DNA of 64,000 nt, from contig OZ005605.1 of assembly GCA_963930655.1 (NCBI GenBank), positions 21,893,501 to 21,957,500 on the forward strand, in the 5' to 3' direction. This document shows, piece after piece, positions 1 through 10,846 of the stretch. The position numbers and the translations under genes are program-made. The stretch comes from Myrica gale. Its lineage: Eukaryota; Streptophyta; Magnoliopsida; Fagales; Myricaceae. Position 1 is the stretch's first letter. The number at the start of each line of letters is the position of its first letter. The notes beneath the pieces are model-generated. The model was not told where the DNA came from. It worked only from the letters and a program-made list of their open reading frames with translations, and searched no databases.

Positions 1-209
1 GTCACCCCTACAACGACATATCGTAAGCAGGAGCGTAAGATTTTTTGTCCTTTTACAGCTTTGAGTACTTTAACGGAATAACGCCCCACTAAAACATTTT
101 TGTAAAGGCGGAAGTGCTGCACGAAATGTCGCATTCGTATCAGTTGCCGACGATCTTTAGTCTTGTCTTTGGTTGGTGCGGCTGTCTTGATCACCTCGTG
201 CAGGTTCAT
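1..209 (-). other. open reading segment cut by window edge, unrecognised
   Basis: Reading leftward from an ATG at 209 there is an uninterrupted frame of 69 codons that runs off the window. It starts MNLHEVIKTAAPTKDKTKDR and contains a basic stretch (RRQLIRMRHFVQHFRL). A TATATAAG string lies just upstream, near 220-230. I do not recognise the protein. It could be the start of a gene lying mostly outside the window or a chance open frame. Confidence 0.15.
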
Positions 210-3200
210 GCTGATCAGCTTCTTATATATCCCCTCTATTTTACATATTACTCTTCATCCGTAGTTGTATTTGTATAATACAAATATCTACGTACGCAGA
301 AGATTTTGTTCTCTTCCTAAATATTTTCTCTTCACCCATATCTGAGGTTGCTCAACCATGCATAAGACGTTGTAGCTTCTTTTGGGTGGTTTGGGAAGGC
401 CAGGGGGCCGTAGTTTTATGTCTATATTCACAACTTGGAGGTGCCGTAAAGTTGCTCTTCTTGATCTGTCGCTTCTCAAATGGTTGTTTCGAATTCAATT
501 ATTCCAGTTCTAGAAGGGATTTGATCAGCAATTCGAAAGTGGACGGGAGAAAAGGGATTCTTGCGTGATATCTATCTTCGAGAATAGTTTTGAGTAATTA
601 CCATGTGGAGTTTGCTTAGAATTTGGATATACATCATAAAATAATTGTCCGATTATTATTATTATCATTATTTTGTTTCGTGAAACTGCGTACATAAAGA
701 ATATTTCATAAATATTTCCACTTGCTTGAAAGATATATATGCATCTCCTCAGGCTCATGTTATGGCAACAAGCCAAGCTTTGACTTAATGAAATTAAAGG
801 CAAAATGAGTCTGTTAATGATTCGCTATGGATATGTTCTCCCCGTGTGGTTGTTGGCCAAATTTCGAAACCCCTAAGTTGCCTGATGATATGGGAGTGTG
901 ACAAAATTCCAAAGATTAGGATTAATTAATTTATTAGTTGATCCATTTCTTTCGGTGGACTTTTAGCATGAAATATTCTTTTATTCCTCTAAATTATAAG
1001 CTAGGAAGCTGCCATCAACTGTCTTCTTCTACTTAGAATTAGCTGAAAATGCCAAAAAAAAAACTGGTGTTTAGGAATATAGACCTACAAAACGCCATGA
1101 TTTGTGCTGCATATGCTTTAGACTTTTTTTTAATGGCGGGCTAGATATATATATATCACAATCAGTAGTTATAAACTATTAAACTATATAATATTGTCTT
1201 GTGCCGTCACAGCATTGAGATAAAAATGTTATATCTTCAGTACGTACGATAAATTAAATTGACTAACTCTGATAGAAACAGAAATCAATATACTCATAAC
1301 TCAATCATATCCGTCCAACCACCTCAACCAGTCCGGATTAAAATAGCGAAATCCGAAGTAGTATCGCGGGATTACAAGCTAGTATATACTCTCATGTCTC
1401 AACCAGGCTGTCGCGCCACCGAACCCATATGGCGTCGTCCTATTTATAAAAGTTTCAAGATTTTTATTGCGTCGCCAAACTGACAAAAGGAGGCAAATCA
1501 TTTCGCCGAATAAAAATAGTTGGAAAAAAAATGGTTGAGCTTTGACATTCATATATATAGATGTTCACGAATAAAGCACATCTTGATCTTATTTATCTAT
1601 AAACCAACCATGATTTCCTCGTCTTTTAAGGAACAACATATCTACGAAGCAATATATATTCAGGTCTAACTGCATGCAGATTGCAGCATGTTCTTCGTAG
1701 CAGTGCTTTGAATATTGTAACTTGCTCTACTGTTCTTATTTAAGAATGAATGATTCCCTACAAAGATGTTCATCAACAAAAAATTCCGACACAAGTAGGT
1801 CCAGCTACTGGAGTTGGGATGTTCTCAATATATTCTCTAATTTCCCCTAATAAGAATTCGTGGAATTTTAGAATATTGCAGAAGCTGGTCTAAATGGTTA
1901 GGTAGCTGTCTGCTGGCTTGCTAGTGAGGTCGAGATTCCTCTCCTTTAGCCATAAATTATAGACCGCGCGTCCCCTAGAGTAATCTTCGGATAAGTAATG
2001 CTTTATACTATATATGAGTACTTATTTGGGCCATTAGATGAGTACAATCATTGAAGGTTGAGATGAGTCTAATTTCAATAATCCACCTATCACATAAAAA
2101 TAACACCCGTCACCAAGCTTTTTGTTATATATATATATATATATATATGGTTACTGGAAGCATTTTGTTATACATAGTTCTAATAGTCATTGTTCATTTG
2201 TTTGACGCTTGTTTTGTTTTTTCCTGTCGATTTCATACTGTATATCGACAGGCATTATGGCTACTCAAGACATGTTAGCTACAAGCACTATTAGTTACTT
2301 GTAAGTTATGTTTTCAAGATTAAGCAAATTATGACACCATCAGACGGACCCTAGCAATAAAACTTCGACTCATTTGATCGAGGAGCTTTAAGTTTATGGT
2401 CTTTTTTTCTGTTTGGCTCAGACGTAATTTAGGTTTGTGTTGGAAATTATTGCTGTTCTCATAAGATCCAAGTGTGAAAATTAAGGATTGCTTCTTTTTT
2501 ATTTTTTACCCAGGTGAGCTGTAGTTGACCCCTACGATACAAAAAAGATACAATCCGTTTCCTCTACCAATCATATGCGAGAGAGAGAGTATGAATAACT
2601 GTGGTGGGGGTGATGATGAATGGTCTCAATTGCAATAAGGAGAACCACGCTTTTGCGTTCAACTCATAAGTAGCCCAGTTGCAGACAGGCATGTTGATAG
2701 GGAGGTGTTCTTCAGAATAATGCGGTTGATCTTTTTACGCCCTTCACTCATAATAAAGGGCCTGAAACCATTGTGCTGATCAATATCTACCGTAGGTTCC
2801 TTTCTTGTTTTCTGTACAAATTGATGATCTGCGGCATGAGTTTCCCTCAATTTGAGGACCGGTGGGGAAACTCCCAATGATATCTAGCATGCTTTTCCGA
2901 GTGGGCAATATATAACGTTTTCAGAACATAACTTTATTTTTAATTTTTCTCAGAACATAATTGCCTCTTTCTTTTCCCGGACATATCTCATAACAATCAG
3001 CATTTTGTCATTTATATGTTCTTCTTCGGGAAAAACTGGCATTATTCGGAAGAGACTCTTACTTGGGTATTTATAACTTTTTAAGTATCAAACGACTGAT
3101 TGATACTTAAAAAGGTGATGTTATATGGTGCATACCAGACACCTACTACTCTATGTACGTATTGTCAAGATCAACAAAACGGGGTTTGCATGAAATTCCC

Positions 3201-3394
3201 ATGAACAGTACCATTTGTCCTTCTTTAAACTACTAATTTTATTTAGTTTTCCACTCTTTTAAATACATTTTTTTGGGTATATGCCCAAAAGCTTGGGCCC
3301 TGCTCTAGAACGTGGGTTGTGTTTTACCCTCAATTTCATGCTATTGGCCCCCAAATTCCAAATTCCGTGATTCTATCGAGACACGAGAGGATAA
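210..3394. other. intergenic, AT-rich, no gene seen
   Basis: No open frame here resembles a known protein. The stretch holds short AT microsatellites (a TA run near 2128-2150), a GA run near 2580 and the SINE-like sequence at 1884-1980. Nothing else is supported. Confidence 0.5.
1884..1980 (+). repeat. tRNA-derived SINE-like sequence
   Basis: The head (gctggtctaaatggttaggt) resembles an RNA polymerase III A box in a tRNA-derived SINE. About 40 bases on, aggtcgagattcc resembles a degenerate B box, followed by a ctctcctttagcc segment. Plant SINEs show this order. No clear tail or target-site duplication was found, so this is a degenerate copy at best. Confidence 0.35.
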
Positions 3395-3573
3395 GGCTGG
3401 ATTTGTGTTATAAAATTTTACACCTTCTAAAATTTTAACACAATAAAATATTATAATATAATCTCTCTCCCATCAAATCATTACTTTTTACTGTAAAAAT
3501 ATAAAAAAATTATCTCTTTTTATTTTTTCACTCAAATTTTAACAACACTAAAATTTCATAAACAAACCCACCC
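3395..3573. mobile_element. Tourist-like MITE, family A copy 1
   Basis: About 180 bp of AT-rich DNA bounded by imperfect inverted ends: ggctggatttgtgttataaa on the left and a right end whose complement reads gggtgggtttgt. The core, with taaaattttaacac and aatataatctctctcc, recurs at 31744, 32609, 38824, 40540 and 51099. Better preserved copies have 3-bp target duplications, pointing to the PIF/Harbinger (Tourist) group. It is non-coding and would need a transposase from elsewhere. Confidence 0.7.
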
Positions 3574-6500
3574 ATTTAGCTAGAATGAGTAAGATCTTCC
3601 ACAAAATCCACCGCTCAAGATCAGCCATCCATCAATCACTTTCCATGAGGGTTTGGCTCTTTTCTGACATTTCTTTGAACTAACGCAATAATAATGAGCC
3701 CAGAAGAAATCAAATAAAAAAAACATTGGATCCTAATATGTTTATTGAGTTGTCGATTTGTGAACATTAAAGGGAGAGGAACCGTAAATTAGGTGCTTTT
3801 TATCAACTAATAAAAATACCCATCTAATAGTTATTGGAGCTATTTTTTTATAACCCTTTAATTTAGGTGAAATTCAAACAGACGAGATAGAAGGTATAAT
3901 AACAAAGAAATTTATTTTTAAAAACAAATCACAAATTTCAGTAAGGATATTTTCCTGCTTTTTTTTCCCTTTTTCTTTAAGAGTTCGATGCACATCCTAA
4001 TGCTAAAAAGCATACCAAACATATCTTTTGGGATCTTCCCAGCTCTTCCAAACGACTATCATTAATCATTCAGAATAGCTGGAGATAGAGGAGGGCTGTT
4101 GTTAAAAAAAATTACAAAAAAAGGAAGAGAAAGCAACACTCAGTATGTGAAAAAAATTGCCACAACAGTTGCAAAGCTTCTTTTCCACCCAAAAAAGGTT
4201 AGAGGAAAGCTAGAGATAGTGGCATATTGGGAGAAAGGTGGAGTTGCAGCATACTAGGACAATCATGATTCTGGTTTGGAACAGATTCGAATGGGTTGGA
4301 GCCACCATTGCCTCTACTGCCCTTTTCATCTTCATCATCCTTTTGTATATTGAATCCGGGCCATATGCATGCCGAAAAGTCTGCAAAAGCCTTGCTGATG
4401 GCCCCCGCAGATCTTCTCGCATGGGTTCCACAAAATAGCACCCAATCTTTATAAAGACTCGTGAGCTGCTATAAACTAAAGAAAAGATAATGCGCTGCTG
4501 TAATTTTCATTGGGGGAAAGACAATTCATCACTTCTCTAACCCGTGCTACTAAGCCGGGGGGTCCTAGTATGTTGGACATCTACCTCCATATTTTAGACC
4601 AGAAAATATGAAGTTCTAAACCATCATTGACTTGGAGGGTGCTCATCTCATCTCGGTCTTTTTCGTTTGGACCAGTGGTCACACTATTAGAACACTATTA
4701 GAAAAGGAAGTTAGGGTGCCCATTCTTGCTTGTAATTTATGAAAGATTCATTACAACCAAAAACCGAAAGGAGTCCTCTGCCATAATTAGCCGTCCACTT
4801 ATAATTGACCATTCAATAATCCTACATAAAGTGAATACCCACACACTTAACTATATATATATATATTTGTTTCGTGAGTTTATAAACGCTTGTTTTTATG
4901 GCAAAACAATAATTGTTAACGCTCTTCAATCAAAATTTTTATTTAATGAATTATTAATATCAATTTGTTGTGGCAAAATAAAACAAAAACTTAACTAAAC
5001 TTTCACGAAACCTATAAGCAATTACTCCATGCATTTTTAACAAGAAAGAGTTTTTACTCAAGTTGACTTGAGATTCACCCATCTTTGTTCACACGCACGT
5101 CGTAAAAGGGTTTGTTCAATTCATCATATTTTGCCCTGCCCTCTTGTTTCCCAATCCCAGCAATAAAAAACATTCATAATATGGCGGTGTACCCATTGTT
5201 GCCGACCGACACAAAAATCATATACCCCGTGCTTCTGCTACACAAAAGGCTACTCTTAGATTACTTTTTCACCATTAATTTTACCTCCCAACGCCTAAGC
5301 GATCACAAAGTAACAATTAGCGTCGTCCACAATCACCCAGCTCGCCCATTTGCACGCATACCCCATATACGAAATCGTCCTTGCAACAGTTGCGTATATG
5401 GTTAGTTTTATAATTTTATTAAGGCTTTCGAAAGGAATCGTGGCCGTTGCCGTCATGATGTTCAGTAGTCCCAACTCCCAACCAGCGATGGGAATATAAC
5501 TTTCTCAGCGTGCGCTCACGAGACTGCCTCCCAGTCGGCTACGCATCCGAGTGGGCTTTTTAACTATACGTATGTGTTTGGAGATTATTTGACTCGATCA
5601 TTGTTATCATTAATTTGGATCGTTCGATCTAGTTTCGTTCAGGCAGGAACATCCTGCGTGTTGTCCATTTGGAGTGCCGGTTGGCAGAGAAGTAATGTTT
5701 GGGTGGTACCCGTTAGAGGTCATGAAAACAATGTGTGAGTACTGAATAGTCATAAATTGGACCAACTGCCCGTATGGGCCCTTAAATTGGTGTATACTCT
5801 ACAACTTAAATACCATTCAATGTGGACCCCATTTATAAAAAATATGCAAAGTCTGCCATTAAGGAAATTGTTTGCATACCCGTGGCAGGATATGACTGGA
5901 TTGAACTGAATTATTTAATTTAAATAATAAATTTAAAAATATCTCTATCGCCTACACTGTCCGTCCCATGACTCCCATTCAATTGGCTGCATTAAATAAC
6001 GAGAATATTACAATTGAAGTGGGTGTGAAAGCTGATGTCGTTATTTAACCTGATTTTCTAGTCAAAAGTGAATTCGGAATATCTGTGCTTTCCACCTCAC
6101 AAAATAAATAGTTTTGCTCTAAATGCATCTGTTGGGTTAGACATCAGAAGTAAATGGTGGTAGATGTGCAGGGTAAATTTCGTTAGGTGGCGTATTAACC
6201 AAACCAAATCAATTACAAATGCCTCACTGACTTCTAAATCAATTACAGATTCGTACACACCTATTTAATTGATATCAAGTATCTCAATTATTTCCGACCA
6301 CCCAATCAATTATAATGACATGGAAAATCTCCAAAAAAAAAAAAAAAGTGGATCTGACGTGGTCAAACGGCAGGAGCTTTCCGAAGTAATTTTTTTGGAC
6401 TGGATTCCTTCAAAATATTGGCTGCACTTCACGGAAAAGATCTCGCTTTAAAGATACACAGGCTAGTGGGAGGAGTTGGTGGTGGTCTTTCCATCAACGG

Positions 6501-8219
6501 GCAATAGAATTAACCCAGAAACGTACTTGCGCGTTGTATCAAGAAAAAAGTGTGCCCAAAAGTCCGATGTGGATAATATCTAATATTTCAGCCAGTAGTC
6601 GACCTGGGAAAGGGGATTTTCAGCAGCTACCGGGATCAATCCATAAGTCTCCAAAAGCGAACCCTCTGCCCTCTGGTCTCAAAACCAACTTTTTAGGTGG
6701 ACACGTCAGCTGAGATAATGCTAATTGTTTATTATTTATATATATATTTTTATCTGTCAAATATTCTCCCTTGTTATTATCGGGATGGCCTAGTACTAGA
6801 ATATATATCCAATATAGTTGGTCACTTCTTTGGTGTAATTTGTAAATGCACCTGTTCAGATTTCGACACAACATGGTCATAGAATCTAAGTCAGGAGAGG
6901 TCAGAGTGAACAGCATTCTCTCGTAGAAGTTTCTGCCACCCACCTCTATTTTGAAGCTCTACCTGTAATTTTACCCTTATTATTTAAGGGCCAGGAAAGG
7001 TCTCAGTGTCCTGCATTCTCTCTTTTAATTTCCTTCCACGGTCTACCTAACTCTATTTGAAGTTCTGACTATAATGGTACCCTGATTAAAAGGCACCCAG
7101 ATTAGTTGGTACTCCCATTTTATTTTTCGAACAACAATACTGGTGCACATTCAAGATGGTATCATCACTTTCGACGTAGCCAACAACCAGGCCAAACAAA
7201 AAACCAACCATTTTGCCTTGGCTGATGTCTGGGCGTCGGGGTATCGAGGAGGTTAGCAGGATTCGAAAGCATCGAGAAATTGTCGAACAGGGAAAGTTTT
7301 TGGATCAGTGTGACAGTTTTCACTGCTCTTCTTTGACTTTTACTGCAAACTGTGGACGAGATCTTTTGCTCTTCTTCAGGAAACCAATTGTACCTTTTTT
7401 TTTCTGTATCCGAGAAATTGTACTTTGTTCGTCGTGTTCTCGTGCTCCCTAAGGCCCCCTTCCGTTTCTCAGTTCTTGCCAAGGCCACTGCAAACTTGTA
7501 CGTGACTCATGACTTGTCTTCCTCTGTTCCAAAAAAGTATCTCTATACAAATTTACCCAAACAATTGGGAGATTTTTACAATAACCACGTGTGAAGTACT
7601 AATATACAGATGTATAGATAATTAAATTTGCTCCTCAAACATTTTTTAATGCAACACAATTAAATCAAAATTCTAGTAAAATAATAATAATAATAATAAA
7701 ATTTCAAATTATTTATTTTATTTTTAAAAATATAAAAAAATTCACTTGAATGATACTCACTCTCATAAAATTTTGTTTTTTTATTTTTTAAAATTTAATC
7801 TAACTCAATTTTTATTATATTTCTAAAAAATTTAAAAAATATTTATTTACAAATATAATCTAAAATAATAAACACATAAAATTCATTTAAATTATTTATA
7901 AACTTCCTATAAACCAAAATTTTGGACATTTTAATTTGCAAACCGCAAATTTTGCTGGTTTCGTTTCGTTGGCCTCGTTCCGTAGCCCAATGGATAAACA
8001 GTAGCAATAGTATGCAGGTTCCCAAAAGCTTGTCCTAATGAGTCTAACACGTCAATCGTTATTTTGCAAAAATAAATAAAAGAACAAATGAAAACAAATA
8101 CTTAGTTTTTATTTTTTAAAAATTAAAATATAAAGTACAATCAAAGAATTCTTTTTAGTGCCTTGAGAAGTTAAATAACATGTATGTCACCTAAGTTTTA
8201 AAGCTTGTATCTAGACACA
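3574..8219. other. intergenic, no gene seen
   Basis: AT-rich sequence with short, unrelated open frames only. Two opposite-strand frames at 4199-4441 were examined and neither resembles a known protein. There is a poly-A run at about 6334-6348 and an (aat)n microsatellite at about 7683-7700. No gene is supported. Confidence 0.5.
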
Positions 8220-8224
8220 TAGCG

Positions 8225-8458
8225 TATTAGAGTTAGTCCCACATTGTTAAAGCAATGTGGGCTATTGCAATCAAAGACTTATAAATAAAGCATCTCTGTA
8301 ATCTCATCCTTACACCAGTGAGTACACACATCTGCCCATTTGGGCCTTCCCACAGTGGATGTAGGTCTATGAACCGAACCACTTAAATATTGTGTCTCAC
8401 TTCTCCTCTCTCTCTCTCTTAGTCTAAATTTTTATTCTCTTTTATTTTAGTCTTAACA
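8225..8458 (+). repeat. left LTR of the TRIM element
   Basis: 234 bp, identical to 9220-9453. It contains a perfect 9-bp hairpin (cccacattg, six-base loop, caatgtggg) at 8241-8264, a TATA-like cttataaataaag near 8277-8290, and a ctctctctctctc tract near its end. No 5S rRNA-like boxes were seen, so this is not a Cassandra-type TRIM. Confidence 0.9.
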
Positions 8459-8471
8459 TGGTATCAGAGGC
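8459..8471 (+). other. primer-binding site of the TRIM element
   Basis: tggtatcagaggc directly follows the left LTR. It matches the standard initiator-methionine tRNA primer site of plant LTR retrotransposons (tggtatcagagc). Confidence 0.85.
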
Positions 8472-8644
8472 ATTTCGATCATGTGGCCCATTTTGGCTCA
8501 TGCTGGTCAGCACTCTTGTTGGCTTAGCTTGGCCTAGTTTAGGCTTAGTCCAGTTCAGTCCGGCCTATTTTAGTTCTTCTCTTGGGCCTTCCGGCGCCCA
8601 TCCGGCGCCCATCCGGCATCATTCCGATAAAATTCCAGCGTCTT

Positions 8645-9036
8645 CTCTCGGGCCTTCCGGCGCCCCGTCCGGCATTCCTCCGGCGACCTTCCGGCGTCTT
8701 CTCTCGGGTCTTCCGGCGCCCCGTCCGGCATTCCTCCGGCGATCTTCCGGCGTCTTCTCTCGGGCCTTCCGGCGCCCCGTCCGGCATTCCTCTGGCGACC
8801 TTCCGACGTATTCTCTCGGGCCTTCTGGCGCCCCGTCCGGCATTCCTCCGGCGACCTTCCGGCGTCTTCTCTCGGGCCTTCCGGCGCCCCGTCCGGCATT
8901 CCTCCGGCGATCTTCCGGCGTCTTCTCTCGGGCCTTCCGGCGCCCCGTCCGGCATTCCTCTGGCGACCTTCCGACGTATTCTCTCGGGCCTTCTGGCGCC
9001 CCGTCCGGCATTCCTCCGACGACCTTCCGGCGTCTT
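8645..9036. repeat. 56-bp GC-rich tandem array with 168-bp higher order
   Basis: Seven head-to-tail copies of a 56-bp unit starting ctctcgggccttccggcgcc, at 8645, 8701, 8757, 8813, 8869, 8925 and 8981, with a partial diverged copy upstream. Variants repeat every third unit: gatcttcc at 8701 and 8869, tctggcgacc at 8757 and 8925. The true period is therefore a 168-bp trimer. Because 56 is not a multiple of three, each reading frame passes through all phases of the unit, and several frames on both strands stay open. These frames are by-products, not genes. Confidence 0.92.
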
Positions 9037-9219
9037 CCCCATTCCGGCGACCCTCTCCGGTCATCTTCAGGCGATTGTCGGCCTCTCCGGTCAGATTCCG
9101 GCCAACTTCCGGCGACTGTCTGCCCTTCTCCGGCCATCCTTCGGCGCCATTTTTTCTTATGGGGAATTTCTTTTTCTAGTCCAAACTCAACGTGTATCCA
9201 CCTTGCGTTTGCGGGGGAG

Positions 9220-9453
9220 TATTAGAGTTAGTCCCACATTGTTAAAGCAATGTGGGCTATTGCAATCAAAGACTTATAAATAAAGCATCTCTGTAATCTC
9301 ATCCTTACACCAGTGAGTACACACATCTGCCCATTTGGGCCTTCCCACAGTGGATGTAGGTCTATGAACCGAACCACTTAAATATTGTGTCTCACTTCTC
9401 CTCTCTCTCTCTCTTAGTCTAAATTTTTATTCTCTTTTATTTTAGTCTTAACA
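9220..9453 (+). repeat. right LTR of the TRIM element
   Basis: Identical to 8225-8458. It is preceded by a purine-rich tract (9211-9219) and followed by the second TAGCG target copy. Confidence 0.9.
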
Positions 9454-9458
9454 TAGCG

Positions 9459-10846
9459 AAGCAAGTTACACAAAATAACTTTGGACAGGTCCAACTATAA
9501 AATAAAAAGTTTTTTTAATAATTTTTTATTAAAGGAAAAAATTCTAATAATTTTGAAAGGCTCCATGACCCCCTATGAACGCCATCCTAGACAAATATTA
9601 AATGATTTTATTACACTAAGTTATAATATAAAATAATAATAAAACTTACTTTCTCCTTACAAAATAAAAAGGTAAAAAAAACTTAACTCGATAATTCCAA
9701 AATAATCCTCATTCATAAAGAAAATAAAAGTGTACCTATAAAATTCTCAATGAAACAAAAGTACGGTTTGCTCTATCTCAAGGTTGGAGGGAGGACGCTT
9801 GTTTCTCGAATTGAAATCCGTACGAATACTGAAATTTGGAAAGCGACTGCTTAAAGGGTCAAAGTTGGACTCGAGTAGCGAACTCCTGGTGCCGTACACG
9901 TGGCAGATCAAGCAATATATTTGCTGAGAGTGAGAGTCTCCGATGGGATGGGACTGTATATAAGCTCCAAAACCGTATGGTTTGTAGAACGGTTTCGTCA
10001 AAACTCAAAAGAAGACTAGAGGCGCTGTTTGAGTGTGATCCGCCTTGTAAGATGGACTCGTGAACCACTCAAAACTCTCGGTGCAAGTTTGAATTCCACT
10101 GCACTGAGATAGCACTGTTTCACCTGTGACTCCCATTGACCGTTTCCGTTTGGCTGTAAGATTTGGCCGCAATCGCTGGCTATAAATTATAACCGTCGGA
10201 AAGCAGAGTATAAAATGTAACACTGCGTTTGTTTGAAAAATTTAGGACGTGGGATTTAATGAGCAGTGAGGAAAGAGAATAAAAATCGTAACACTGCGTG
10301 TGCTAATTTTTTTGCCACACACACTCGTAGGGTGTTCGGTTAAGGAATTTTGTAAAGATTTTTTGTATTTTAAAAATTTTTATGTGATATTAATTTTATT
10401 AATATGCGTGTTGTAGTTATTTTTATGTGATATTAAAAATGATATTTGGTTATAAAATAGTAAGGATTAAAAAAATAAATTTTTATAAACGAACGTGTCC
10501 TAAAACTAACTTAAAACACTTTTTCTGGTCCTCCCACGTAATTTATAATTAAACTTCAAATTTTACTCTTCCTAATTTTTTTTTTGAACGAAAAGAAAAA
10601 GAAAAAGAAACACAACTCTCTCTCGCACGCCCGCACACATGCCTCATATCTCTCCTCTCCCCCTTCTCAGTGCCCTGTGGCTCTCTCACATAGTGATGGA
10701 GTCATGGTCCACGGAAACTTGAATAACACACTCAAATACAAATGTTGTTGTCTGCCTATCTCACTCTCCTCCTCCCACATATATTCACGCCCAGACCACA
10801 CCGTTTCTCTTCAGGAAACTCACTTCCTCATAGAACCAATCCAACA
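9459..10846. other. HSL1 upstream region and leader
   Basis: AT-rich intergenic DNA with no gene. A possible degenerate MITE lies at about 10330-10500 (ends gggtgttcggtta and the complement of aacgaacgtgtcc). From about 10600 the sequence becomes pyrimidine-rich (ctctctctcgc, then ctctcctctcccccttctc), as expected of a plant 5' leader. An AT-rich atttataattaaac near 10541 could serve as the TATA element, but this is only a guess. Confidence 0.4.

Larger units (their letters stand above)
8225..9453 (+). mobile_element. TRIM-type non-autonomous LTR element, looks whole
   Basis: A 1229-bp element flanked by the 5-bp target duplication TAGCG (8220-8224 and 9454-9458). It has two 234-bp LTRs that are identical base for base as read, a primer-binding site starting right after the left LTR, and a purine-rich tract (gcgggggag) just before the right LTR. 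The interior carries no gag or pol; most of it is a GC-rich tandem array. The small size fits a TRIM/small LARD. The LTR end next to the primer site (ttaacatggtatcagagg) resembles Copia elements, so it was probably mobilised by a Copia relative. Identical LTRs imply very recent insertion. The LTRs begin TA rather than the usual TG at both ends. Confidence 0.9.

Noticed and set aside
4199-4441. Overlapping small frames on both strands, one with a hydrophobic stretch
   Set aside because: No recognisable family. The frames compete for the same DNA, and there is no codon or motif signal beyond chance.
8458-9225. 255-codon plus-strand frame and several overlapping frames of 160-230 codons as genes
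   Set aside because: All are readings of the 56-bp tandem array inside the TRIM. Multiple frames on both strands are equally open and none has a recognisable domain.
8225-9453. Cassandra-type TRIM carrying a 5S rRNA sequence
   Set aside because: I looked for the conserved 5S internal promoter boxes in the LTR and found none.
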